From: an uncultured Myxococcales bacterium
Lineage (GTDB): Bacteria > Myxococcota_A > UBA9042 > DTJE01
Assembly: GCA_903936705.1 (NCBI GenBank)
Contig: CAIZWN010000027.1
Coordinates: forward strand, 1 to 64,000
DNA length: 64,000 bases
Reading direction: 5' to 3'
Part shown: positions 36,680 to 44,647 of the stretch, in pieces
Layout: the number at the start of each line of letters is the position of its first letter
How positions within the stretch are numbered: the stretch's first letter is position 1
The notes under the pieces: model-generated
What the model was told of the DNA's origin: nothing
What the model saw: only the letters and a program-made list of their open reading frames with translations
Database searches by the model: none
Made by a program: the position numbers and the translations under genes

Positions 36680-38662
36680 TCAGCCGCCCATCGCAAAGCG
36701 GGCTGCCACCGCGACGATCAGGGCAATTCCGGTGTTCAGCAGTGCGCCGACGATTGTCCATCGCCAGCCGATCTCCCTGACCTGTGCCGCCAGAGTCGAT
36801 ATGCATGGCACGTAGAATGTCACGAACAGGGTGAACGTCAGCAACTGGGCAGCCGTCAGAACGCTGGTGACGTCGCTGGTTCCAAGGGCCTGGAACAGCA
36901 TCACCAGCGACAGTTCCTTGCGCAGGATGCCGAAGAACAGCGTGACTCCGACCGCCTGGGGCAGGCCCAGCAGGCCGGTCGTCATGGGGGCCAGCGCGCT
37001 GTTGACCCAGGTGTTGACTCCCAGATTTTCGAGGACTCCCATGATGACAGATGCCACGATCAGCACGGGCCAGGCTGATACAAGGAACTCTCGTACCCTG
37101 AACCACACTTTCCTCAACACGGCCATTGCCGGTGGAATCCGGTACGGAGGGATGTCCATCAGCAGGCCGGGCGCGTTCCCAGGAACTATTGCCGACAGCA
37201 GGCGCGCCGCAATCGCCGTCACCAGGATGTTCAGTCCATAGACGCCCAGTGCGGCCAGCGGTCCCATCGTGGCGCCAACCAGCGCAAGGATCAGGACGGT
37301 GCGCGCCGAGCACGCCGTCAGCGGTACCAGCAGCGCAGTTATGATTCGATCCCGCGGACTTTCCAGAATGCGCGTTCCCAGGATGCCAGGCACGTTGCAG
37401 CCATACCCCAGAATCAGCGGGATCACGCTCTTGCCGTGCAGGCCGACCCGGTGCAGCAGGCCGTCGATCAGAAACGCCGCGCGCGGCAGGTACCCGACGT
37501 CCTCCATCACCGACATCATCAGCAGCAGCGGCAGAAGATAGGGCAGCACGATTCCGGCCCCGCCAGCGACGCCGTCCAGGAGGCCACGGCCGATGTCGGC
37601 CCAGATCCCCGAGGTCGCAGCCGGCAGCAGCCAGTTGGCAAGTGCATCAAACGGTTTCTGGACTACGCCCGCAACGAGGCTGCCGACGACAAACGAAACC
37701 ATGAACAGCGCGGCCAGTGCCAGGCCCGCGAATATCAGGCCCCAGAAAGGGTGCATCAGGACGTCGTCGAGTCGTTCGCGACGTGAAAGCCGGCGTCTGG
37801 AACGGACGGTTGCAACCGACTCGAACAGGTCTACGGCCGCGGCGTGACGATGGCTGCCGAAAACGCTCTCCTCGGGCCAGTCGTGCAGTTTTGCAAGATG
37901 CTGGCGCAGCGCGGTGGCACGTTCAAGGATTGCAGGGGGCATGCGTCCTTCCAGGTGCCGCAGCATGAACGGATCTGCTTCAAGTAGGCGTACTGACAGG
38001 AACCTGGGAGGGACACCCAGTTCGGCTGCCAGCGACAATGGAATTATCTGGGAAAGGTCGGTCAGTGCCTGTTCAATGTCGCGGTCGTAGACCGGCGAGA
38101 TTCCACTGCGGCGTGTCCTGGCTGCCGCCATCCCCTTCAGGGTCACGGAAACGACTCCTTCGCCGCGCGTTGCGACCGTGGGCACGACGGGTACGCCCAG
38201 CCGGGCTTCAAGTGCCGGGATGTCCACCTCGATGCCCTTGCGCCCTGCCTCGTCCATCATGTTCAGTGCCACCACGATGGGCAGTCCGGTCTCCAGCAGC
38301 TCCAGCGTCAGTTCGATGCTGCGGGACAGGACCGAGGCGTCCACCACCGCGATGATCGCGTCCGCGTGGCCTTCGGTCAGGTAGCGTCGAGTGACTTCCT
38401 CGGCGCCATCGCGAGGCGTCAGGGAGTAGGTACCGGGCAAATCCACGATGCGGGCGTGCATGCCGGCTACAGTGACGCGACTGGTGGTGAACGTGACGCT
38501 GGTGCCCGGGAAGTTCCCCGTGTTTGCCTTGAACCCTGCGAGGGCGTTGAACAGGGTGCTTTTGCCGCAATTGGGCTGGCCGACCAGTGCAATCACAACT
38601 TCGCGAACGGGTTCTGCAAGGGGTTTACCAGCGCGGTTCGCTTGGCCTTCATGCCACCGCAT
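36680..38662 (-). CDS. feoB: Ferrous iron transporter FeoB
   Basis: A 660-residue inner-membrane Fe(II) transporter. The cytosolic G domain has G1 GQPNCGKSTLFNAL, G3 DLPGTYSLTP and G4 LNMMDEAG; a helical spacer leads to two gate regions with repeats (for example LPYLLPLLLMMSVMEDVGYLPR and GYGCNVPGILGTR). About 10 helices follow. The Cys in GYGCNVPG is the conserved membrane Cys. It overlaps the upstream feoA by 14 bases, so translation is coupled. No FeoC is present. Iron regulation is suggested by the Fur-like site upstream of feoA. Confidence 0.96.
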   Translation of the reverse strand: MRWHEGQANRAGKPLAEPVREVVIALVGQPNCGKSTLFNALAGFKANTGNFPGTSVTFTTSRVTVAGMHARIVDLPGTYSLTPRDGAEEVTRRYLTEGHADAIIAVVDASVLSRSIELTLELLETGLPIVVALNMMDEAGRKGIEVDIPALEARLGVPVVPTVATRGEGVVSVTLKGMAAARTRRSGISPVYDRDIEQALTDLSQIIPLSLAAELGVPPRFLSVRLLEADPFMLRHLEGRMPPAILERATALRQHLAKLHDWPEESVFGSHRHAAAVDLFESVATVRSRRRLSRRERLDDVLMHPFWGLIFAGLALAALFMVSFVVGSLVAGVVQKPFDALANWLLPAATSGIWADIGRGLLDGVAGGAGIVLPYLLPLLLMMSVMEDVGYLPRAAFLIDGLLHRVGLHGKSVIPLILGYGCNVPGILGTRILESPRDRIITALLVPLTACSARTVLILALVGATMGPLAALGVYGLNILVTAIAARLLSAIVPGNAPGLLMDIPPYRIPPAMAVLRKVWFRVREFLVSAWPVLIVASVIMGVLENLGVNTWVNSALAPMTTGLLGLPQAVGVTLFFGILRKELSLVMLFQALGTSDVTSVLTAAQLLTFTLFVTFYVPCISTLAAQVREIGWRWTIVGALLNTGIALIVAVAARFAMGG

Positions 38663-38894
38663 TGGCGGGTTCCACCACTACTTCCGCGGCCATGCCGCGG
38701 CCCATGGCCACGCGCACTCCGGAGGACGGAACCTCGACCAGGACCGGACCGCTGAACGGAGCGGCTCGGACCACGATGACCTCCTCTCCGATGTGAATTC
38801 CCAGCCCGGCTATGGATTCCCCATCCACGGACGTCATGCGTTTACGGCTGACCACCTTCAACCGGCTTCCTATTGTGGCATCAGCAAGTGTCAT
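38649..38894 (-). CDS. feoA: Ferrous iron transport protein FeoA
   Basis: An 81-residue SH3-like cytosolic protein needed for FeoB activity. The start ATG 38894 is placed about ten bases after CGGAG; an ATG at 38903 is too close to that site. The sequence MTLADATIGSRLKVV, GLGIHIGEEVIVVRAAP and a hydrophobic core match FeoA. It precedes feoB with a 14-base overlap. Confidence 0.92.
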   Translation of the reverse strand: MTLADATIGSRLKVVSRKRMTSVDGESIAGLGIHIGEEVIVVRAAPFSGPVLVEVPSSGVRVAMGRGMAAEVVVEPANAVA

Positions 38895-38930
38895 GACTAT
38901 CATCTCCGCACGGGCTCTGGCCCCGAACGT

Positions 38931-38962
38931 TTAGATGATAGCCATTTTCAATTAAGAGTCAA
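38931..38962 (-). promoter_or_regulatory. feoAB promoter with Fur-like box over the -10
   Basis: On the minus strand TTGACT (38957-38962) and TATCAT (38935-38940) have a 16-base spacer. A 19-base site at 38931-38949 matches the GATAATGATAATCATTATC Fur consensus at 11 of 19 positions, with the half-sites AAAT and ATCAT best kept. It covers the -10, as expected for iron repression. Confidence 0.55.
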
Positions 38963-38981
38963 TCTACGGGGGTTGTGATTC

Positions 38982-40268
38982 TCAGCCTTCTTCGTCGAAG
39001 CGCTCAATATGGGCGCCCAGCGCCCGCAGTTTTTCATCGACGCGCTCGTAGCCGCGATCGATCTGTCGGATATTGCGGATCACCGAACGACCGGTGGCAG
39101 CCAGACTGGCGATCAGCAGCGCCATCCCGGCACGAACGTCGGGGCTTTCCAGCGAGGTGCCGTAGAGGCGGGATGGACCGGCGACGACCACGCGGTGCGG
39201 GTCGCAAAGGATGATCGAGGCGCCCATTCCGATCAGCCCGTCCACGAAGAACATCCTGCCGTCGAACATCTTCTCGAAGAACAGCGTCGTGCCGACCGAT
39301 TGGGTGGCAACCACGATTGCGATTGACATGAGGTCGGTCGGGAACTGGGGCCACGGGGCGTCGTCAATCTGCGGGACGGCGCCGTGCAGGTCGGGGACCA
39401 CCCGCAGTTGCTGGCGTCCCGGTACGAAGACACGGTTGTCGGAGAACTGCATCTGGACGCCCAGGCGCTCGAATACCAACACGATCTTGCGCAGTTCCCG
39501 TGGGTTGGCGCCATGGATGGTCACCCCATCGCCCATCACGGCGGCCAGGCCGATGTACGAACCAATCTCCAGGTAGTCGGGGCCGATTACATGGGTCGTC
39601 CCGTGAAGCCGATCGACGCCCTCGATGGTCAGGCTGTTTGTGCCGATGCCGGCGATGTGGGCGCCCATCGACACCAGCATGCGGCACAGCCCACGAACGT
39701 GGGGTTCGCACGCCGCGTTCTCGATGACGGTTGTGCCCTTCGCCAGCGAGGCGGCCATGATCGCGTTCTCGGTCGCGGTGACGGAAGCCTCGTCCAGGAA
39801 CATTTCGGTGCCTATCAGGGCGCTGGCCCGCAGGCGGTACTGGTCGCCTACGTCAAGGGTGGCTCCCAGGGCTTTCAATGCGTCGAAGTGGGTATCCAGC
39901 TTGCGCCGTCCGATGACATCGCCGCCCGGGGGGGGCAATGTAACTTCGTGTCTGCGCGCCAGGATGGATCCTGCAAACAGCACGGACGCGCGAACCCGCC
40001 GGCCCAGCGTCGGGTCAAGTTCGCTTTTGCGGACTTCAACGGCCTTGACGCGCAGCCGATTGTTGCCGGTCCATTCGGCCTCGGCGCCCAGATCCTGGAG
40101 GATCTGTACCATCACCTCTACGTCTCGGATGCGCGGCAGGTTCTCCAGCAGCACCTCTTCGTCCGTAAGGAGGCACGCCGCAAGCGCAGGCAGCGCCTCG
40201 TTCTTGTTCCCGGAGGGCACCACCTCGCCAGCCACCCGGTATCCGCCGTCAATCACGAACCGGCCCAT
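38982..40268 (-). CDS. murA: UDP-N-acetylglucosamine 1-carboxyvinyltransferase MurA with Asp at the active-site Cys position
   Basis: MurA makes the first committed step of peptidoglycan synthesis in the cytoplasm, moving enolpyruvate from PEP to UDP-GlcNAc. ATG 40268 follows GGGAGGAGTC and gives 428 residues. The N-terminus GRFVIDGGYRVAGEVVPSGNKNEAL and later IEGVDRLHG, DLMSIAIVVATQ fit the family. The usual PGGCAIG loop reads PGGDVIG, giving Asp 117 where Cys 115 of Escherichia coli stands; the codon is GAT. Asp enzymes remain active but are insensitive to fosfomycin in other bacteria. It overlaps the recF end by 16 bases and is in a dnaN-recF-murA run. Confidence 0.95.
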   Translation of the reverse strand: MGRFVIDGGYRVAGEVVPSGNKNEALPALAACLLTDEEVLLENLPRIRDVEVMVQILQDLGAEAEWTGNNRLRVKAVEVRKSELDPTLGRRVRASVLFAGSILARRHEVTLPPPGGDVIGRRKLDTHFDALKALGATLDVGDQYRLRASALIGTEMFLDEASVTATENAIMAASLAKGTTVIENAACEPHVRGLCRMLVSMGAHIAGIGTNSLTIEGVDRLHGTTHVIGPDYLEIGSYIGLAAVMGDGVTIHGANPRELRKIVLVFERLGVQMQFSDNRVFVPGRQQLRVVPDLHGAVPQIDDAPWPQFPTDLMSIAIVVATQSVGTTLFFEKMFDGRMFFVDGLIGMGASIILCDPHRVVVAGPSRLYGTSLESPDVRAGMALLIASLAATGRSVIRNIRQIDRGYERVDEKLRALGAHIERFDEEG

Positions 40269-41362
40269 GACTCCTCCCTCATGAATGTTCCTGCGTGTGC
40301 CCTGAAAACGGTCGCGTCCCTTACCGCGTCCCGTGACGCGACGGCGCTGGTAACAAACGCCTGCCCCGGGTATGTCCTCAGGACAGAAACCACCCTTTCC
40401 TGGCGTTCGGGGTCCAGGTCCGCAAGGGCATCGTCCAGAACCAGGACGGGAGCCTCGCCCACGGACGCCAGGTACTCCAGTGCCTCGGTCACCTTCCATG
40501 CCAGCATCAGGACCTTCTTTTGTCCGCGGCTGGCATGGCCGCGCGCACGCCTGCCCTGCATGACGACAACCAGGTCGTCGGCGTGCGGACCGGCGGTAGT
40601 ATAGCCCAGCGCAAGATCGGCGTTCATACGTATTCGAAAAGTTGCCAAAAGTGCGTCAATAGTAGGTTCGCGGCCTCCTGCCCATTGCGGTTCATAGCTG
40701 ACGCAAACGCCCAGGTCCGATCCCGACATCGCATGAAGCGTGTCGGGAAGTCGTCTGGCAAGACGTTCCAGTGCATCCAGCCGCGCCTTGACAACCTCCA
40801 GCCCGCACTGCGCCAGCGTCTCGGAGGACGCCTCCAGCAGCCGCGAATCAATCGTTCCCGGAACCGCCCGCAGCAAGCGGTTGCGCTCTTTCAGGTGTCT
40901 TGTGTAACGCTGCATCAGCAATGCAAGAGGGGGCCGCAGCAGCACGACCAGGCGGTCCAGCAGAAGGCGCCGTCCCTCGGGGCCACCCTCCAGCACAGCA
41001 GGGTCGTCGGGACTCAGACAGGCCACTGCCAGCGCCGAAAGGCACTCCCGAGGCGACCTGACTCCCTTCTGGTCCAGCATCGCCCGTCGGTTCCCAGCCG
41101 TTATCGTGACTTCCAGTTCGTGCCCTGCGGGGCCTCCTTCGACAAGGCCCAGCAGGTGCGCGGCCTCAATTCCCGAGGCAGGCAGGTCTGCGCTGCGGGA
41201 GGTTCGAAACGAGCGCAGCCACGACATGAAGTAGACGGCCTCGACCAGGTTCGTCTTGCCCTGGCCGTTGGCGCCCAGAACCAGGTTAACCCCCGGCCCA
41301 AAGGCCAGCGATGCCTCGCGAATGTTGCGAAAGTTGGTGAGACTCAGTCGTGTGAGGCGCAT
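40253..41362 (-). CDS. recF: DNA replication and repair protein RecF
   Basis: A 369-residue SMC-like ATPase that loads RecA at gapped DNA. Walker A is LGANGQGKTNLVEAVYF; the signature motif is SRGQKKVLMLAWKV, and Walker B is APVLVLDDALADLD. ATG 41362 follows ACGGAGGCG. It is downstream of dnaN (72-base gap) and overlaps murA by 16 bases. The dnaN-recF order is ancestral, but dnaA is not present upstream. Confidence 0.95.
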   Translation of the reverse strand: MRLTRLSLTNFRNIREASLAFGPGVNLVLGANGQGKTNLVEAVYFMSWLRSFRTSRSADLPASGIEAAHLLGLVEGGPAGHELEVTITAGNRRAMLDQKGVRSPRECLSALAVACLSPDDPAVLEGGPEGRRLLLDRLVVLLRPPLALLMQRYTRHLKERNRLLRAVPGTIDSRLLEASSETLAQCGLEVVKARLDALERLARRLPDTLHAMSGSDLGVCVSYEPQWAGGREPTIDALLATFRIRMNADLALGYTTAGPHADDLVVVMQGRRARGHASRGQKKVLMLAWKVTEALEYLASVGEAPVLVLDDALADLDPERQERVVSVLRTYPGQAFVTSAVASRDAVRDATVFRAHAGTFMREESWAGS

Positions 41363-41434
41363 CCGGCGCCTCCGTCAGTCAGCTGGCCCGCGCGAGGCGG
41401 GCGCGCAGCACCATGATTACCGCTGGGGTCATCA

Positions 41435-42556
41435 TCAAATCCGCACGGGCATGATCAACTGAAGCAGGCCGTCGTCATCGACGCTGGACAGCAGCGTGGC
41501 CGATGACTGGTCCTTGACCGACATGACCACCGACGCACCTGGCAAGGCCTTCAGGGCATCCTGCAGGTACTTGTGGTTGTATGAAACCTCAAGAGGTTCG
41601 CCCTCGTATCCCAGGTCGATCTCCGAGTGGGCGTCGCCGCGTTCCGGGTCCTGGGCCATGATCTGCAGGCGGCCGGAATCCAGCTTGAAACGAACCAGTG
41701 GCGTCTTGTCGGACGAGATGACGACGCTGGCGCGGTTGACGGCGCTTTGCAATTCGGCACGGTCCATCTGGAAGCGCCAGCGGGATTCGGTTGGGATTAC
41801 ACGGTTGTAGTCGGGGTACTCCAGTTCGATCTGGCGCACCAGCAGGAAGCCTGTCGGTACACGGAAAACCACGGCATTGCGCTGGAATCCTACCGTAACC
41901 AAACCGGTCTCGTCGTCCAGGAAGCGCTTCAGTTCCGTTACGCCCTTGCGGTGCAGAATCGCGGCCACCGGCTCGGTAAGGCCGGCCGACTCGACGGTGC
42001 GGACCATTCTGGACAGGCGGTGCCCGTCGGTGGCCACGGCCTCGATGCGTGCCGCATCGCCTTGCGGGGCAACCTTGACGAAGATGCCGTTCAGATTCGG
42101 GCGTCCCTCGTCGACCGACTGGGCGAAGGACACGCGATCAACCATCTCGACCAGCAGGTCGCGCGGCAGGCGGACCTCCAGCGAAGTCTGAGGTTCCTGT
42201 GCCTCCGGCATGTTCTCGGGGATGATGCCGGGGACCCTGTATTCGGTGCGGCCAGCCGATAGATCGGCCCAGTGATTCGGGGTGCTGCGCAGCCGGACTG
42301 GGGCTTCGGGCAGCATTCGGGCAGCGTCCACCAGGCTGCGACCCGACAGGGCCATGCGCCCACCATCGACTACCTGTGCCGCAAAAGTGGTCACCAGCGT
42401 CACTTCGTAGGACTGGGCCGTCAGGCGAACGGTCTGTTCTCCCACGGACTCCAGCAGCAGGTTGGCCATCACGCTGCTGAGGTTCTTGGCTTCGGGAATA
42501 CCCGATGCCTTCATCAGGGCGGAGGCGAAGTCTTTTTTAGCAGCGACGAATTCCAT
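41435..42556 (-). CDS. dnaN: DNA polymerase III beta subunit (sliding clamp)
   Basis: A 373-residue clamp protein that tethers the replicase to DNA. ATG 42556 follows GAAGGAGGAACCC; a longer upstream frame lacks support. Three clamp repeats are recognisable from MEFVAAKKDFASALMKASG to the C-terminal LLQLIMPVRI, whose PVRI ending resembles the family's PMRL end. VEATDGHRLS-like AVATDGHRLSRMV is a family landmark. The gene begins the dnaN-recF-murA run and is divergent from a kinase gene. Confidence 0.96.
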   Translation of the reverse strand: MEFVAAKKDFASALMKASGIPEAKNLSSVMANLLLESVGEQTVRLTAQSYEVTLVTTFAAQVVDGGRMALSGRSLVDAARMLPEAPVRLRSTPNHWADLSAGRTEYRVPGIIPENMPEAQEPQTSLEVRLPRDLLVEMVDRVSFAQSVDEGRPNLNGIFVKVAPQGDAARIEAVATDGHRLSRMVRTVESAGLTEPVAAILHRKGVTELKRFLDDETGLVTVGFQRNAVVFRVPTGFLLVRQIELEYPDYNRVIPTESRWRFQMDRAELQSAVNRASVVISSDKTPLVRFKLDSGRLQIMAQDPERGDAHSEIDLGYEGEPLEVSYNHKYLQDALKALPGASVVMSVKDQSSATLLSSVDDDGLLQLIMPVRI

Positions 42557-42706
42557 GGGTTCCTCCTTCGGAAGCGCGTTATCGTATCCGCCGTCGCCAT
42601 GAGACGTCAACGATCGCGATGCCCTTCGGGGAAATCGGCTGAAACTTCAAGGTCGGAGTGGCTTGCCTCAATATGGCCCTGTGCAAGGTTCATGACTTTT
42701 TCTCGT

Positions 42707-42734
42707 TTGCGTCCGTTTTCTTTGCTGCTAGGAT
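42707..42734 (+). promoter_or_regulatory. Weak promoter candidate very close to the kinase start
   Basis: TTGCGT (42707-42712) and TAGGAT (42729-42734) have a 16-base spacer. The ATG at 42744 is only about ten bases after the -10, and no ribosome site lies between, so the transcript could be nearly leaderless. Confidence 0.3.
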
Positions 42735-42743
42735 ACAGCCGCG

Positions 42744-44075
42744 ATGGCTGACCGACAGCGATACAAAATCGTCGAGAAACTGGACGCCGGTGGCATGGCC
42801 GAGATCTATCGTGCCAAGGCCATCACGATAGACGGCTTCGAAAAACCGGTCGCAATCAAGAGGATCCTGCCATCGCTGTGCAACCAGCCCAAGTTCGTCA
42901 ACATGTTCCTGGACGAGGCCCGGCTGTCCATGCACCTGAACAACGCGAACATCGTCCAGGTGTTCGATGTCGGGCGCGCGCAGGGTACGTACTTCATCGT
43001 GATGGAACTGGTTGACGGCTTCAATCTGCGCCGCGTCTTCCAGCGCCTGTCAGAAGTGGGCCAGCGCTTCCCTGTCCCGGTAGCCCTGTTCGTGGTTGCC
43101 GAGATGATGAAGGGGTTGGCACACGCGCACGATCGCCGGGATGCCAACGGCAACCCGCTGGGGATCGTTCATCGCGACGTCTCGCCCCCGAACGTGTTGA
43201 TTTCCCGATCGGGCGAGGTCAAGGTCACGGATTTCGGTCTGGCAAAGGCCATCACGCAGGCCGAATTGACCGATCCTGGTATCGTCAAGGGCAAGTTCAG
43301 CTACCTTTCCCCCGAGGCAATCGACGGCCGTTCGGTCGATCACCGGGCCGACATATTCAGCGCAGGCGTGGTCTTGTGGGAGTTGCTTGCCAACAGGCGA
43401 CTGTTCCTTGGCAAGTCCGAGATGGAGACCGTCGATCTGGTTCAGAAGGCCGAAGTTCCTTCGTTGACGCTGCTGAATCCCGATGTGCCGGACGACCTTG
43501 ATCGCATGGTTGCAAGATCGTTGGCGCGAGATCCCCGCAAGCGATACCACAGCGCTCGCGAGATGGTGGACACGCTGACCGGCTATTTGTTCCGCGAGGG
43601 TTTGAAGGTCACGTCGTACGACCTGGCCGAATTCCTGCGGTTGATTTACGAGGCGCAGGCTGTCGAGGCCGAGGGCGCCAGCCAGGAACGCATCGGGATG
43701 CTGATTTCGGACGAGATCCTCAGCCTGTCGATGATGCGGTACGCGGGCCAGACACTGCCGGTCGAGGGCAGCAACCCGATACAAATCGAGACGCTTGGCC
43801 GCGTTGCGGGCGGGCGTCTTTCGTCGGACGATCTCAAGGGAGTTTCCTCGGGCATGGAAGGGGTCAGCACCACCCGGACTCAGGGCACGGCGCTGGTCGA
43901 CATGCTTGAAGGACGCGAAACGATGCCCATGTCGCTTGCCAGCCTGCAGCCCAGGAAGAGCGGCGGTTCATCCTGGATCATTTGGGGGATTGGCGGCCTT
44001 CTGGCCCTGGTGGGACTGGCTGCTCTTGGATGGGCCTTGTGGTTCCAGGTTCTTGGCCCCTGGCTTGATCTTTAG
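42744..44075 (+). CDS. Membrane-anchored serine/threonine protein kinase
   Basis: A 443-residue Hanks-type kinase. ATP Lys 39 is in PVAIKRI; the catalytic loop reads HRDVSPPN (Asp 145), typical of a myxobacterial subgroup with VSPPN instead of LKPEN; DFG Asp 163; and YLSPEA in place of APE. The Gly loop is abbreviated (LDAGGMAEIYRA). After the kinase domain (about 7-280) comes a linker and one C-terminal membrane helix (about 410-430, WIIWGIGGLLALVGLAALGW) with almost no extracytoplasmic part. No clear ribosome site precedes ATG 42744. It should phosphorylate cytosolic targets from the membrane. Confidence 0.9.
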   Translation: MADRQRYKIVEKLDAGGMAEIYRAKAITIDGFEKPVAIKRILPSLCNQPKFVNMFLDEARLSMHLNNANIVQVFDVGRAQGTYFIVMELVDGFNLRRVFQRLSEVGQRFPVPVALFVVAEMMKGLAHAHDRRDANGNPLGIVHRDVSPPNVLISRSGEVKVTDFGLAKAITQAELTDPGIVKGKFSYLSPEAIDGRSVDHRADIFSAGVVLWELLANRRLFLGKSEMETVDLVQKAEVPSLTLLNPDVPDDLDRMVARSLARDPRKRYHSAREMVDTLTGYLFREGLKVTSYDLAEFLRLIYEAQAVEAEGASQERIGMLISDEILSLSMMRYAGQTLPVEGSNPIQIETLGRVAGGRLSSDDLKGVSSGMEGVSTTRTQGTALVDMLEGRETMPMSLASLQPRKSGGSSWIIWGIGGLLALVGLAALGWALWFQVLGPWLDL

Positions 44076-44270
44076 GGCCATGGCGCCCAACCCTTCCCGA
44101 ATCTGTATCCATCGTCGACCTCCATTTGCTGGTCATGCCATACGGATAGGTCGTGAACTCGGCACATTAATCAAGCGACGGCATCAACGGAGTGAAGGGC
44201 TGCGCATCACAGGTCTTTACAAGAACCATGTGTCCGATGTAGATTCCGCGCCTGTCCGGTTCCTTGAAAG

Positions 44271-44357
<87 letters not shown>

Positions 44358-44384
44358 GTGGTGGTGTGGCCTCCGCGATGCCTG

Positions 44385-44472
44385 GAGAGATGGCCGAGTG
44401 GTCGAAGGCGCTCGCCTGCTAAGCGAGTACACGGGGTAACCTGTGTCGCGGGTCCGAATCCCGCTCTCTCCG
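44385..44472 (+). tRNA. tRNA-Ser(GCU)
   Basis: GGAGAGA pairs with TCTCTCC at 44465-44471, followed by discriminator G; CCA is not encoded (CTG follows). The anticodon loop CTGCTAA gives GCT, and a long variable arm is present. It lies 27 bases after the first tRNA-Ser. Confidence 0.94.
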
Positions 44473-44534
44473 CTGTGATGGAAGGGTTGAAATTCCTTCC
44501 GATTGGTGATAGGTTCTTTGCCGCTTTTGGAACT

Positions 44535-44608
44535 GCGCCCGTAGCTCAATTGGATAGAGCATCAGACTACGGATCTGAGGGTTGGGGGTTCGAGCCCCTC
44601 TGGGCGCG
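44535..44608 (+). tRNA. tRNA-Arg(ACG)
   Basis: A 74-base class I tRNA. GCGCCCG pairs with TGGGCGC (one G-U) and the discriminator is G. The anticodon loop CTACGGA gives ACG, whose A34 is normally converted to inosine by TadA. CCA is not encoded. The radical SAM gene starts 40 bases later. Confidence 0.94.
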
Positions 44609-44647
44609 CCTGGTTCCTTTCAAGTGTCTTTTGTCTTCCGGTATCGG

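Noticed and set aside
40269-40499. N-terminal extension of murA
   Set aside because: Arg/Gly-rich sequence inside recF; MurA proteins begin at the GRFVIDGG segment with a good ribosome site.
41435-42743. Replication origin near dnaN
   Set aside because: No dnaA gene and no cluster of TTATCCACA-like boxes was seen in the region upstream of dnaN.
44582-44647. Start of the radical SAM gene inside tRNA-Arg
   Set aside because: The 22 extra residues are tRNA sequence; ATG 44648 lies outside the tRNA.
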